Source: Cycas panzhihuaensis (lineage: Eukaryota; Cycadophyta). Taken from it: DNA of 64,000 bases. The notes beneath the pieces were generated by a model, which did not search any database, was not told the origin of the DNA, and worked only from the letters and a program-made list of their open reading frames with translations. Shown in pieces: positions 51,331 to 62,704 of this stretch. The position numbers were made by a program, and so were the translations under genes. Numbering within the stretch: position 1 is the stretch's first letter; each line of letters opens with the position of its first letter. The stretch spans positions 51,219,741 through 51,283,740 of the forward strand of contig CM041465.1 in assembly GCA_023213395.1 (NCBI GenBank), written 5' to 3'.

Positions 51331-51883
51331 AAGGTTTATTTCCTTGGGGATGGTTATCCTATTGCCTAGACCTCAGTCTCTAGGGTTATGTCCTACTGGT
51401 TTGTTTCCAATTTCCTCTGGTTTGGCGAAAATACTTGAAAAGGACCGATCTCTAGGTGGGTGTACCTCTAAAGAAGATCAGGAAGGATTGCTACTTCCTT
51501 CCCCAGGTTGTAATAAGGGTGGGGATGTGTAATCTACCTTAAGACCCACACCTAAGGCAAAGCAGGGGTTAGGGTTAGTATTAGATACTATAGAATTATG
51601 AAATAAACTAGGTATATTAGAAATAGGGGGGGTTTAGGTTTAGGGTTGGGTATAAGTTGCTATTATTTTCTATACTATTTTCTACACTATTGTTAGTCCC
51701 CATATGCTCAAAAGACTTTAAATTATTACCAATGTCATCAATTACATATTTAGAAAGCAAATTGCACCTATAGGAAGAAGAATTAACTTTGTATGCATCT
51801 TGTAACCAATAATCCACAAATTTCATTCCATTCTTGCCGTCGAAAGAATTGTAGATCTCCCCAAAGTAAGTAGGTTCCGTCTC
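51331..51883 (-). other. Linker region of gypsy C after protease
   Basis: Asn/Ser-rich short frames (NNSVENSIENNSN, 51617-51826) with stops between. The stretch KFVDYWLQDAYK (about 51790-51825) aligns in position with DWLQTVWEET of A (about 8999-9030). No domain recognised. Confidence 0.5.
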
Positions 51884-52430
51884 TTAGTAGTTGATCAACT
51901 TGGTTGGCTCTTCCGTCATATGATATAAATTTCCTTCATCAAAAGAGAACAATGTTTCCTCTCTTGCAATAGTTGTGCTCGATCTGTCATCTGGTATTAT
52001 CTCAACAGAATTCTTTCCCAACATCGGAAGGACCACTTCACTTCCACTATCTGATAATGTAAAGGTCACATCTCTCCAATTCTGGAGACACTAAGTTTTA
52101 TATAGCCATGGGCGACCCAACAAGGCTGGATAGGGTGTTACGCATTTCTCTGTCTCCACGATTGTAAAATTAATTCATACTGTGATCCCTGCGACATCCA
52201 CCTTGATGTTGGCTAGTTTCTCGACTGGTCTCACCAATAATTCATTTGCCAATTTCAACGAATAAGTTGCTGCTTCTAACTTAGGACTTCCTAGCTTCCG
52301 CCATGTTGAGGTTGGTAAAACGTTCATAGTGGCTCTTCCATCCACAATTACCCTTGAAATTTTTTCTCCTAACACTATGATTGCAACCATTGGATCCATG
52401 TCAAAGGATGGCATCAATTTTTTTAAGCTC
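51884..52430 (-). pseudogene. pol: Protease of gypsy C
   Basis: The open part 52175-52417 has AIIVLGEKISRVIVDGRATMNVLP: the catalytic Asp-Gly-Gly/Ser-Gly signature reads Asp-Gly-Arg. Then follow SLKLANELLVRPVEKLANIKVDV and, after one stop, INFTIVETEKCVTPYPALLGRPWLY (52085-52170). The second open part (51884-52069) is the C-terminal extension, TFTLSDSGSEVVLPML onward. The GRPWL motif is shared with element A at 2409-2549. Confidence 0.85.
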
Positions 52431-52798
52431 TTCGTGACTTCTCGCTACTGTAATATTCCTGCTTTAATCCAGTCTATCACCTGACATAAGGGGATCGTTA
52501 ACTGTAACTGTTTCACTAGATTTTCCATTAGCAACAACATTCGTGGGATGTCCTCCATTGGTAATCCTTTAAATAACTCCTCCATTTGCACCAACTGAGG
52601 TTGTGCCTTTTGCTCCTCAGGCATTTTCTCTTTTTGTTTGTTTTTCCTCACTTATACATATTTTGTTTCTGGTTTGCCCATTGGTAACATTGTCTCAGAT
52701 TGAGCTAATTCCTCCAATACTTGTTTCGCCTGTTTGAATCTATCTATTTCCGTTTTCGGGTTTGGGTATTCTTCATTCATTCTCTCGTTCTGTTTATT
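52431..52798 (-). pseudogene. Gag-protease junction of gypsy C
   Basis: Partly open (52445-52651): a Lys/Glu/Gln-rich start, MRKNKQKEKMPEEQKAQPQL, then LPMEDIPRMLLLMENLVKQLQL, a predicted amphipathic helix pair. No known domain. Confidence 0.5.
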
Positions 52799-53275
52799 CT
52801 AGAGTTTTATATTCTTGCTGTTTTCTGGGATAATAGTCATTAAGTTGGTTGCTTTTGCCTTCCCCTTACAATCCTCCGTTTTGTGCTCACTTGGTCCACA
52901 ATTGTTGCATACAAATGGTTTATGTTCATATTCTTGTTTAGTTGGCCAATCTGATTTCCAATGCCCGAATTGTAGACAAATCAAGCATCTCCCCATTAGT
53001 TGTTTTTTCTTTGAGGATTCCTGTGTACTCCTTATTGTATATACATTTCGAGGTGGGTTGCTTCCTCTTCCCCGACCTCATCCTCTATAAGCTCTTCCCC
53101 TAGAGTTATAAAAACAATATCTTGTATTATGACTATCCATGTCACATGTATGACACCATTTATCTTTTTGGTACATTGCACTATCTTTTGGATTGGCTTC
53201 GCATTCCTTAGTTGTATGTGAACTTTCCCTGCAAATATGACACCATTTTTCGATTTTAAATTCTCAGTCCTTCTT
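52799..53275 (-). pseudogene. gag: Four zinc knuckles of gypsy C Gag
   Basis: Four C-X2-C-X4-H-X4-C repeats lie in a row, in minus order CHICRESSHTTKEC (about 53210-53252), CHTCDMDSHNTRYC (about 53120-53160), CLICLQFGHWKSDW (about 52945-52990, last Cys is Trp) and CNNCGPSEHKTEDC (about 52870-52912). They bind nucleic acid in the particle. Two pairs are separated by a Gly/Arg-rich stretch (about 53050-53100) with one or two stops. One or two knuckles are usual in plant retrotransposon Gag. Confidence 0.85.
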
Positions 53276-53386
53276 TTTCTTTACTCCTTCCTCTTCTTTA
53301 TTATTTCTCATCCTGAGTCTTGCTACCTCTTTCCTTAGAGCTTCAATTTTTGACTCTTCTTCTGAGATTCCCACTTGGCCAAAGGG

Positions 53387-53956
53387 TCAATTATGTTGGT
53401 TTTGTTTTATTTCTCTTATTTCTTCTTGTAACCATAGTAATAGGGGATCATGCCCTCCGGCTTGGGCATCCATTTCCGCTTCAAAGTCCAATGCCAAGTC
53501 TTGAGCATTTTTGAATGATTTTAATGGATGCACATGCATCATAGACCTCAAATTTTCATTTAATCCTCTGACAAAATAGTTCTTCATGTTATGATCTGTA
53601 ACTGTCTTGTTAATCATGTTGGCAACAATTATTTTAATGCGACCGATGTAGGTTAACACTGATTCACCAGACCTCTGCTTTATTTCTCTCAGGGCAATCT
53701 CCATAGCTTCATTACTTCGAAATTTCTGAAATCTTTCCTCAAAGGATTTCTTTATATTCGCCCATGTTTCTGTTTTATCCAATTGCTTGTACCACGCCAA
53801 CGATACTCCTCTTAATGTGCAGGCAAATCTTGCCTTTATTTCATCTTCGTCTATGATTTTCTTCACATCGATCAAATATTGAAACAAGTATACATGTTTT
53901 GCTGCATCTGAGGTGTCGTTAAAGATAAGTTTCCCGAAATTCCTGAAATTGCCCAT
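53387..53956 (-). CDS. gag: Gag core of gypsy C, open for 189 codons
   Basis: This is the capsid-like Gag core. The frame reads AAKHVYLFQYLIDVKKIIDEDEIKARFACTL, RGVSLAWYKQLDKTETWANIKKSFEERFQKF, then MEIALREIKQRSGESVLTYIGRIK and helix-rich NMKNYFVRGLNENLR. The A-WY-xx-W-xx-I-K-x-x-F pattern is the Gag signature. Only one stop and three codons separate it from the open N-terminal part (53966-54421), in the same frame, so a single substitution broke a longer frame. Confidence 0.88.
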   Translation of the reverse strand: MGNFRNFGKLIFNDTSDAAKHVYLFQYLIDVKKIIDEDEIKARFACTLRGVSLAWYKQLDKTETWANIKKSFEERFQKFRSNEAMEIALREIKQRSGESVLTYIGRIKIIVANMINKTVTDHNMKNYFVRGLNENLRSMMHVHPLKSFKNAQDLALDFEAEMDAQAGGHDPLLLWLQEEIREIKQNQHN

Positions 53957-53965
53957 CCTCGGTGA

Positions 53966-54660
53966 CTACACTAGTGTCCTTCCCAGTGGTGATCCTTCTC
54001 TTTTTGCCTCTTCAAAGGATTCTGCTTTTTTTTCTCCACCCTTCACTTTAGGTGGTGTATTTGGGGTGCTTGGTGCAGCACTATCTCCTCCAAATAGAGG
54101 ATTCTTAAATGGCACTTTTAAATGTATTGGCTCTGGTATTCCTAGCACTTGTACCGTCAACGGTGTGACCACTAAATATGATTGCTTGGACCCCCTGTCT
54201 CGTGAATCCTCAAATAGTTGTCTTGTTAGTTTATTCTCCCAATATGCTGAGGGACCTTCCTCCACCTTCTTTTCATTATCACTTAGGTCCTTCGGGGTAT
54301 CATCCACACTTGTATATTCTTCCTTCCCTAGGGTGTCGTTTTGTTCCACATCTCCTCTTGGTTTTTCCTCATTTTCTGGGCTTAAAAGGTCATATTCGAT
54401 TGGCGCAGGTGTTAGTACCATTTGCTTGCCATTATTTTCCTCTCCTTGTTCTTGAGGTGTTTAGGCTCCACTTGCCCCAGATTCTTCAACAAACTGTCCC
54501 TTAGTCTCATTATTATGTAGACTCAATCTTCTTGCCCTTCTTAATTTTGACTCCTTTGACCATTGTAATGCCCTTTGTCTGCTTGTTTCTTTCTCCTTAG
54601 ATGAAGTACCCTTTTGTGGCTCTCCACCTTCGAAGGCCTCTTAGGTTGCATTGGAAGGTC
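53966..54660 (-). pseudogene. gag: N-terminal Gag extension of gypsy C
   Basis: The open part 53966-54421 is acidic and Ser/Pro-rich (EEGPSAYWENKLTRQLFEDS, LTVQVLGIPEPIHLKVPF, PSTPNTPPKVKGGEKK). It is in frame with the Gag core except for one TAG at about 53964. A further basic stretch lies upstream to about 54660 with stops (WSKESKLRRARRLS). No homologue is recognised beyond this element. Confidence 0.6.
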
Positions 54661-55610
54661 CCTTGGTTGTCAGAGGCTTAGTTATAGCATGCCATCACGA
54701 TGACAGCCAGAGTCCTCTGTCCTTTGAACATTCTCCCCATGTGAAAACTCCTAGCCCAGTCCCTCCTCAAGGGACGTAGGCAATGGAACCAATGTTGGCT
54801 TATAGATTCACTACTCTTGTGAAACTGGCACTTGCCAAGGGATCACTGGTAGTCTAGTTTAGGATATAGTCAACATGCTTCATACACCAAGGTTATCACA
54901 TATTCTCTCATAATTACACACAGCAGTACAATAATCAATAAGTATCTATCAAACAAGCAACATAGTACACATACAACATAGATTTCCTCGTAACTTTTTT
55001 ATTTATTAAGCAATAGGTCTTATACAATCAGTTCTGGAATGTATCCTCTATACATTCTAGCCATATACCCAGGATTTTGTCACATACATTCCAAAAGGGA
55101 ATGCATCTGCTATAACTCTGATCTGTACCACTAATTTGGCTTGTTGGTTATTGTACCACCATGTGGAATGAATGCTTGGCTCTCACCGCTGGAATGGTCC
55201 TCAATGGTCTCCTTAAATGTGCCGTTTTGGTACCTTTTGATGAAGGGTTATGACTTCCTGTCATAATTGTAGCTTTTCAATCACAATGTGACCTTTCTCT
55301 TAACACTTAATTAGTTTCTCCTTAACTGGTGCCTTTTCATCCGTACGTCCTTCTGGGCTGACATCATCATCCTTTGATGTCCTTTGGGTCAGGTGTGGTC
55401 ATGCATACCCTGTTGTCCATTAGCTTACCGAAAATGGTATGCACCCTGTGTTGTGTACCTATTATGGTACACACCTATCATACGTACCCAGAATGCTTGT
55501 TTTTCCACCATTTTCCATTGTGCATACCTCCGTACAATCCATACCTGCATTCCAATGGTCAATATAGTCCTACATTCCATTTTCCTCATAGCCTATGTGC
55601 CAAAATATAC
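54661..55610 (-). repeat. Leader and probable 5' LTR of gypsy C
   Basis: Non-coding. A primer-like TGGTACAGATCAGAG lies on the minus strand at about 55113-55128. The region to its right (55140-55610) is rich in short words around GGTAC/GTACC and may be the LTR. The partner LTR is lost, so limits are approximate. Confidence 0.4.
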
Positions 55611-56530
55611 CCCAATAGTAGGTGCAAATGGCGACTGATCGTTTGATAGAAGAATCTAATGAGATGCTAGTTGAGACCAAGGAAGAGATTGAGGGAGAAC
55701 CTATGTAGAATGCAAGAGAAGCCAAATAACCAAGCGAATCCCACAAAAGACTTGCCATTGTTCTTAATTTTGTTTTGCATATGCACATTTCATTTGATGG
55801 TTTCATCTATCCTCTCTCTTTTCCATGCTCAATAGCAATAGAGAAACCTTCTTTACCCTTTCCCATAGCTGGCTAAACCCCTAATCCCCTTAACTCCAGT
55901 TTCTTCGTAGGGAAAAACCCAATCCCCCTTTACAACCCTAGCTCAATTTTATGTTTACGTATTCCTTCATCCCCTAAAGACTTTCCTCAACAAGATATTA
56001 TAAACCCTCCATCCTCACTTCATCAAATTTCATCTCCTACTATAATGATTACCCCTTACAAAAACTCTTATTTATCCTGACCTCCCACAATTCTATACCA
56101 TCAACACTATTTTTTTTCCATTAAATCCTTCATATAATTCTACCCCCATTTCTAAACACCTACTAAAATCATTATCCCATAAAGAGTGTCTATCATTGAT
56201 CGCACATCCATCTCTTTCCATAGAAAATTCTAGTCATCCAACCAACACCTTCCCAATCTCTATTTGAATCAATTTTAAACCTCATGTATTCCTATAGTAT
56301 ATCTTTTTTATCTTGGTTTTTTTTGCTTTCAAATCTATGGCTAATCATCCCACAGAACCCCACTTCTCCCACTCCCCCTTATGCTAGGCAATCATCAATC
56401 CATTATCCTTATGATCAATCCTTCTCTAGACTTCCAAAGCTACGTCATAACTTTCCATACAAACTTGTCAGTATTCTTATCACTTCTCATTTCATGAGCT
56501 ATGTCATCTAAGGACAAAATATGCAAACAC
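55611..56530. other. Gene-free 920 bp
   Basis: AT-rich, C/T-rich on the plus strand, with only short chance frames. A 26-codon acidic frame begins at about 55628, which I do not accept as a gene. Confidence 0.5.
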
Positions 56531-56806
56531 AAGACAAGATCAAGACCAAACATTAAAGACACCACATAGGTCTCGAGATCGCTTCAATAGGGCAAGATAC
56601 AACATGTACCTGGTCCTAGGAACAAGCATCTACAAATTCAAGTCACTCCTTAGCAATTTCCAACAAAAGCTGCAAGACTAGACCCAATTTTTATGACATA
56701 CAGGAATTAGCAAGTGGCAATTGGAACCATAGGTCAAAGTTGGACCAAACAGCTCTGCACACAACTACTTATACTACAAGGGCGAAGTATTTCAAGGAGG
56801 GGAGAA
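56531..56806 (+). other. 3' end of a gypsy element with polypurine tract
   Basis: A decayed stretch ending in CAAGGAGGGGAGAA (56793-56806), a purine tract of the type that precedes gypsy 3' LTRs on the plus strand. No domain is recognisable upstream. Confidence 0.4.
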
Positions 56807-57229
56807 TTTTTACATTCCAAAAATTAAAAGAAGTTGATTTTTAGGAAGATAAAGGAAGAATAATTTAATATATATTTATTATGAAGTCAGTATTTTTAGG
56901 AGAGATAATTAAGAGATGGTTTTAGAGAGGGAAAATAAGGCTAAAAATAGAGGGGCCTCATTCATTTGTAAATCATCTTGGAGAATTTTAAAATCATGGG
57001 ACTGATGGCTTTGTGCCATTATGGAATGTTGGGCCAAATTGGAGGACATCCCTCGCCTTGAAGAGGGCATTACTGTTGTTGGATATTTTCATTTGTTATG
57101 TTATTATTATTGAATATTACTATTCTTACTCTATGGATGATTTATTTCTATGAATGGTGGAATTTTATTTGGTAATTTTCTGCTGCAATTTATTATCTTA
57201 TCTGCCATATGTGTATGGGCATCGCTACA
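56807..57229 (+). repeat. Probable gypsy 3' LTR inserted in D
   Basis: 423 bp starting TTTTTACATTCC after the purine tract and ending ATCGCTACA. The first bases have lost the TG. Gypsy D coding sequence resumes immediately at 57230, so this LTR marks an insertion point. No partner LTR is present. Confidence 0.45.
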
Positions 57230-57680
57230 AGTGGGAAGGCAAGTAGCAAATAGTGTTTGAAGCCTTGAAGAATGCAATCACAACAACATCTATTCTACGA
57301 TTTCCTTATTGGAATAAGATGATTCATGTCCATGCGGATGCCTCTCAATTTGCAATTGGGTGTGTGTTGGTCCAACCTGGTGGGAAAAATATCAATCACC
57401 TAATTGCATTCGCCAACAGAAAGCTAACCCGAGTATAACTGAATTATACAATTACAGAATGAGGAGGAGTAGGGATGGTCTATGTGTTGCAGAAATTTCA
57501 GCATTGTCTATTGTCGAATCCATTCGTATTTTACATAGATCATCAATCCCTCCAATACCTAATCAATAAGCCATTACTATGAGGGAGAACCATCAAGTGG
57601 CTAACATGTTTCCAAGAATTCACGTTCAAGATCATTGTTACACCTAGTAAAGTCCATGTGATACTTGACCAATTATCAAG
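57230..57680 (+). pseudogene. pol: RNase H of gypsy D
   Basis: It starts with KWEGKxQIVFEALKNAI. Open 57253-57438: ILRFPYWNKMIHVHADASQFAIGCVL with the first Asp, then IAFANRKLTRV. After a stop come GVGMVYVLQKFQHCLLSNPF (the catalytic Glu is replaced in ITExGG) and FYIDHQSLQYLINKPLL with the last Asp, then FQEFTFKIIV and VILDQLSRINN. Confidence 0.87.
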
Positions 57681-58985
57681 AATTAACAACAACAAAAAGG
57701 CAACCAAAATTCATGACAACTTTCACTATGCCCATTTGTTCAAGGTCAATGCAGTGGCACTTGAATGGTATGAAGGTATTCCTAAATATCTATCAACTGG
57801 TGATTACCACCTGGATTAGACAAAGTAGAGAAAGGCACTTGGTAAGGAAAGCAAAACCTTACCAACTCATTCAAGAAGAGCTCCATCAACTTGGCCCCAA
57901 CGTGTTTTAAGGCATTGCATAGCACCGCATTAAGTAGAACAAGTTATATCCCAAGCACATCAAGGTGTGGTCGTTGGACATGTGAATAGAGAAGCAACTT
58001 GCCATAAGATACTAAAGGCCAAGCCATGGTGGCCAACATTATTTGATAATACACAGAATTAGGTAAAAAAGTACGGCTATTATCAGCAAATAGGAAAACT
58101 TCACTGCCAAGATCTTCAACCTCTCAACCCAATTCCACCTTAAGCTCCATTCGAGAAATGGGTAATCAATTTCATTGGCCCCACACATCCCATTACTAGA
58201 AGATCCCAAGAAAGATATAGACTGGTGGCCATTGATTATGTAGCTAAATGAATAGAAGCAAGGCCACTCAAGAATTACAATACCCAAAGTACAATATGAT
58301 TTCTATCTGAAGTAATTATAATGAGATTTGGATGTCCATTAGAATCAGTAAGTGATCAAGGCTCTCATTTTCTCAATGTTGTAATTCAAGAGCTTACAAT
58401 AACCTTTATAATCAACCAGAGAAAATCAACCCCATACTATCTGTGAGCAAATCGCCAAGCAGAAAGTTTGAATAATATTATCGAGAATTGTGTATGAAAA
58501 ATATACAATATTGGTTGAATAGATTGGGCAAAAAAGTTATCTTTTATATTATGGCCATTTTGTATGACATTTAAAAGAGCTACTAGACAAACTCCCTTTC
58601 GGTTAGTTTATGGACTTGAGGCCACTGTCTCCTACAAATTTAAAATCCCAAGCCTTTGCATAGCCCTTACTTGCCACTTGGGAGATAAAGAAATACTTTG
58701 AGAAAGATTATTACAATTAATTCAACTAGAGGAAATGAGGCATATGGCAAACTAGATGTAAGCTATTGAGAAAAATGGCTAGAAAGTGCGACAGGAGTGC
58801 TATGCTTGATCACCATAATTCCAAAAAAAGCAATAGTATTACTCTATGACAAAAAATTTAAAGCCCGCCCAGGGAGACTTAAGATGCATTGGTTAGGCCC
58901 TTACATAATCTAGTGGATATTTCCAAATGGTTCAAATTAGTTGTGGGATCCAGATGGGCAAGCGTTTCCTAACTTGATCAATGGT
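57681..58985 (+). pseudogene. pol: Integrase of gypsy D
   Basis: A linker with ALEWYEGIPKYLSTGD precedes the zinc domain: SQAHQGVVVGHVNREATCHK, then a decayed KKYGYYQQIGK where both cysteines of CXXC are Tyr. The first catalytic Asp in WVINFIGPTHP is Asn (about 58165). VAIDYVAK, VSDQGSHFLN (about 58350-58385, second Asp) and NRQAESLNNIIENC (about 58450-58490, Glu) follow. The C-terminal part has TPFRLVYGLEATVSY and degraded RLKMHWLGPYI near 58880. Stops are scattered; the frame is mostly kept. Confidence 0.87.
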
Positions 58986-59736
58986 AGTCGATTAAAAGCC
59001 TAACACCATTAGGGTAAACCAAAATCACTAGAGGAATCAATAGTTGTACAATGAATGTGTTGCTTGAAGTTGAGGACAATCAAAGTTGTCCCAGTATCAA
59101 GAACATGGTTCTATCTTGATGCATAAAGGGAAAAATACACACACAAAAAAAAAAGTGAAAAAATAACCATAACTTGACATCTGACACTAAACAACACTAA
59201 AGAATCTTTGGAAAAAGCATCTATATTAGCAATGAAATCCTTCAAACCCCAATATGAAACAACAAGAGAAAAAAAGTGAAAAAAAAAGGCAAAAATCTAT
59301 GTAAAAAGTGTTTATATTTTGAAATGTCCCAATATCGTACCCAAAAGCATACTGAGAGATGTCTAGGAATAACCAAGTGATTGGCGTAGAAGCGTCCTGT
59401 CAAGGAATGTAACTGTGAACTATTCAATAAAAAAACTTGTATATAAACTCACTTTTTAGCCAAAATTCATCATTTTTCCAAGCATTTAAAGGAAAAAAGC
59501 ATTCCAACAGTGCAGTACAAGCACCCAAACAAAATTCGAGAGATCTTGGAGGCAGATTTGAGCCATTTCTTAGGGAAAAGCTTCTCCCTATGCATTTGAA
59601 TAGTTTGTAAGATTCCAAGGATGGTTTAAAGGGTAAATTCCACACAGATGCCCCAACAAACATCCAATAAAGCATTTCATTGTCATCCCAATGTTGGTAA
59701 GCGACTTTCCAAGTATTTTGAGGTGGAGTCTTGAAG
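58986..59736 (+). other. Integrase to 3' frame spacer of gypsy D
   Basis: About 750 bp without coding signal, A-rich near 59140-59300. It corresponds in place to 12738-13109 (A) and 47150-47880 (C). Confidence 0.55.
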
Positions 59737-61150
59737 ATGAAGTTAGAATTATTAGAACCCTACCTACAACACTTGGAAAATGAGTACTCCAGAATGAATG
59801 ATGAATTCAAAGTGGCCATAATTAGTGTGGGATAGAGGAGATACGTATTGTTACTACCTCTTTATTGGGACAATGCGTTGATGAAAAATATTGTGCAACT
59901 GGTATCCCAAACTATGAACAGACTTGAGATATTTATTGATTTAATTGAGCGAATCACCAAATTGCCCCATGTTGGAACGGTTCCAACTGGAGAGAAAAGA
60001 ATGGAAGTGGATAAGGAGTTGGTTGTCCATGCATTGTGTAAATCAAGTTCTAGAACATATACTGGAAGAACAAAGATCAATGACCTACTAGATCCAGAGT
60101 TGCAGTGGCTAGCTAGAGTCTATGTCACCCGATTCTTGGGGGAAAAAAGTTAACATATTGTCTTGCAAGAATATTAACTACCTTTCATGAGGTGTAGGAG
60201 GGAAAGCAACTAAACTCGAGCAAATACATGGCATAATCACTCTAGAAACAATTACAAGAAGTGAGATGGCCAAAAGCAACCTTTAAACATCCCTCATTAT
60301 TGTTAGGCATATTGTTTGCTCAAATTCCTACAACACAACCACCCCAAGCAAAAATTGGAAAAGGATGGGCCCTATTACAATAGTGGATGAGTGTATTTCC
60401 TATGGATGTTCGTTTCAAGGAGGTTAGACAATCAGTCAACACAACAATGAGATGCGTCATTTTTTGGTTTCAAGGTGCTACATGCCCCACTCATATTCAT
60501 CATCCAAAGAAGGCGGCTAGAAAGCAGACATGACAGATGGTCAAGTCAACAAACAAAATAGAATTAGTAGAAGACACATCCTTGCCATGACAAGCAAAGA
60601 CAAGTGAGGGAAGTATAGAATACAACATCCAACAAATGAAGGCATGGTTGGGTGAACTGGTTGAAAAACAAAGGCAACAACAATAACAAATTACAAAATT
60701 GCAAAAAAGAATTAAAAGATTAAATATCAAAGGTTAAAAAATTGATGAAATTAATGAAGATATGATAGAAGAACCATGCAAAAAGGATGCCCAAATTGGC
60801 GAGCTATAGGAGCAACTCATGAAAAGAAGTGGGGAAAAGTGACCCACTATCAAAAAGTAAATTTTGACAATGACAGCAATGGGAATTTTTGGCAACATTA
60901 AGCAAGGATGCCTAAAACATTTTTTGAACCGCCAGGGTAGATGTATGCAATGGATTTGGCTCTAGGATGTCCGGGAATGGTCAAGGACATTTCCAAGAAT
61001 GACTATGAATATGATCCAACAAGAAAACAATGGAAATCTAGTCAAAGAAAGCTTTTGGAATGCAAAGGATAGTTGTAGGATGAGAAACTCACCCTCATGG
61101 AATGGTTCTCTTCAAATGCAAGAATGGTTCTGATAAAAACTGAATAGTTA
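59737..61150 (+). pseudogene. Post-integrase reading frame of gypsy D
   Basis: It starts at ATG 59737 (MKLELLEPYLQHLENEYSRM). The open part 59848-60153 has LLLPLYWDNALMKNIVQLVSQTM, IFIDLIERITKLPHVGTV, VVHALCKSSSRTY and LQWLARVYVTRFLG. Further along in the same general direction are PKATFKHPSLLLGILFAQIP (about 60270-60330), a Gln/Lys-rich helix region LGELVEKQRQQQQ (about 60650-60690) and, to about 61150, FFEPPG, LALGCPGMVKDISKNDYEYDP and LMEWFSSNARM. No transmembrane or signal segment is evident. A and C carry homologous blocks in the same place. Function unknown. Confidence 0.6.
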
Positions 61151-61765
61151 AGAAATGGTGAATGCTTCTTGGGATAGTTCAGCATTGAAACTTCTAAAAA
61201 AATTTATACGTTAGTATGAATGTATGAAGCAACACTTGCTTATCATTAATTAGGGTTTTGTGTTATGAAAGGTTAAAATCTATGTTGTGAAGTTGTAACC
61301 TCTCAAGTTTTTGGCCATGTAAAAAAGTGTAAATAAGTCATTGACCTTCTTGGATTACAAAGTAATACATGGTGCAATCCATCTGGTTAGGACGAAATAG
61401 ATAATGATCCATCTAAGAAATATAAATCTTATTCAACAAATCCTCTATCCAAAGATCCTACATGAGGGATAATGAGAATCCTTAACCTAGGCAACCTGAT
61501 CACTCTCCTGACTTTAAAATAAATTGACCTGATCAGTATGTAGTGCCATGTCCTCATACACGTCCGTCCTTAATTACTTAGGATAGTTTGAATCTTGGCC
61601 AAATAAATCCCTAATCGATGACACACGGCTAGCTCTTTTGTTGTATCTACAATCCATTCATGGAGTCCAAGTCAGACATGGACTGTTAATCCATGGGTCG
61701 CAAGTTGAAGTCTTGCATCCAGAGTTGGGAGCCAACCCTTCTCCTGCATTTTCCCCCACTACCCA
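61151..61765. other. Gene-free 615 bp before copia L
   Basis: No coding frame or element end is recognised. A TATAGGxTAxTATAGGGTxC-like repeat is inside the adjoining LTR, not here. Confidence 0.5.
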
Positions 61766-62039
61766 CATTGAATATAATGTTTTATCTATAGGATAATATA
61801 GGGTTCTATAGGATACTATAGGGTACTTTCTTATTAAGTCCTAAGGGTCTTGTTTCTAATGTTGTGCTAAGGGTATATTAAGGGTTATGTGTCAGTCCCT
61901 CTTTTATGTAAATGTAACATGTGGCACACATGCATGGACTCTAAATAACCGCACATGTTACACATGATGTATATATATGTAAAGTCTATTCATTCATTAA
62001 TATCGAATATCATTTTCCTACTAACTATCTATTTTAACA
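61766..62039 (+). repeat. 5' LTR of copia L
   Basis: 274 bp ending CTATTTTAACA, homologous to 36954-37199. The first two bases are CA where K has TG. A local TATAGG-x-TA-x-TATAGGG triplication lies at about 61788-61830. Confidence 0.82.
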
Positions 62040-62051
62040 TGGTATTAGAGC
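62040..62051 (+). other. Primer-binding site of copia L
   Basis: TGGTATTAGAGC directly after the LTR, one base from the initiator tRNA-Met complement. Confidence 0.85.
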
Positions 62052-62704
62052 AGGTCACACTAAAATTATTCTAAGTCAAATTGAGAAGTTGTCTAAAGAC
62101 ACTAATTATTATCTAAAAGAGAGTATTTGAAGGTCCCTTTAATCAATCATAAGGCATTTATTGTGAAGTACGAATCACTGTACGAATGAAATTTTTCAGA
62201 GTGCTCAGATTCGAACAAAATTTCACCAGCAGATTCATTTCTGCAAGTCGAACATACTTCTACAAAGGATCAAAGTTGAAATCTGTCTCAAAAGGCATGT
62301 TTTCCTTGTTTTTTCAAAAGTGCGGGTTTTGAAGAACAATTGTAAATTTCTCTCAAAAGCAGCAATTAATCTGAGTAAAATCTGTCCTGAAATCATTGTC
62401 TAAAGCATAGGATTCATTTAAATCCAAGTTTGTTAATTTTCATGGAGAATTTACAGAGATTTAAGGTTGTTTCTCCAAAAAATACCTAAACGGTCATACA
62501 CCTTTCAGGGTTTTTTTCTAAGAGTTTCACTAGACAAAATCTAAATTTTTTTGTAGATCTGAGAAGCAAATCTCAATATCTTTCATTTGCCACCATTTTT
62601 TTTTTAATTCCATATAACTTGAAAAACTCGTACAATTCCGTACAATCGTACGACCATACAATTCGTGTCAAAATCCTCTGTTCAACAATGTTTTCCTAAA
62701 ATGC

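Larger units (their letters stand above)
46845..55610 (-). mobile_element. Gypsy C (non-chromovirus), best preserved copy
   Basis: This minus-strand Ty3/gypsy element shares its family with A and D. Reading leftwards the order is leader/LTR-like sequence, an N-terminal gag extension, gag core, four zinc knuckles, protease, a linker, a gag-like module, reverse transcriptase (337 open codons), RNase H, integrase, spacer and the start of the post-integrase frame, where it meets copia H2. No chromodomain or second RNase H is seen. The 3' LTR is missing. Confidence 0.85.
57230..61150 (+). mobile_element. Gypsy D, 3' half (RNase H to 3' frame)
   Basis: A plus-strand relative of A and C, starting just before RNase H where an LTR-like sequence interrupts it. 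It contains RNase H, integrase, a 750-bp spacer and the most complete copy of the post-integrase frame. No protease, reverse transcriptase or LTR of its own is identified. Confidence 0.82.

Noticed and set aside
53913-54455. 180-codon plus-strand open frame opposite gypsy C gag
   Set aside because: It is antisense to the gag N-terminal extension, whose frame aligns with the gag core; Ser/Phe-rich composition is the mirror of that coding frame.
55374-55646. Plus-strand open frames in the probable LTR of gypsy C
   Set aside because: His/Cys/Tyr-rich peptides from a pyrimidine-rich non-coding stretch; two overlapping frames are equally open.
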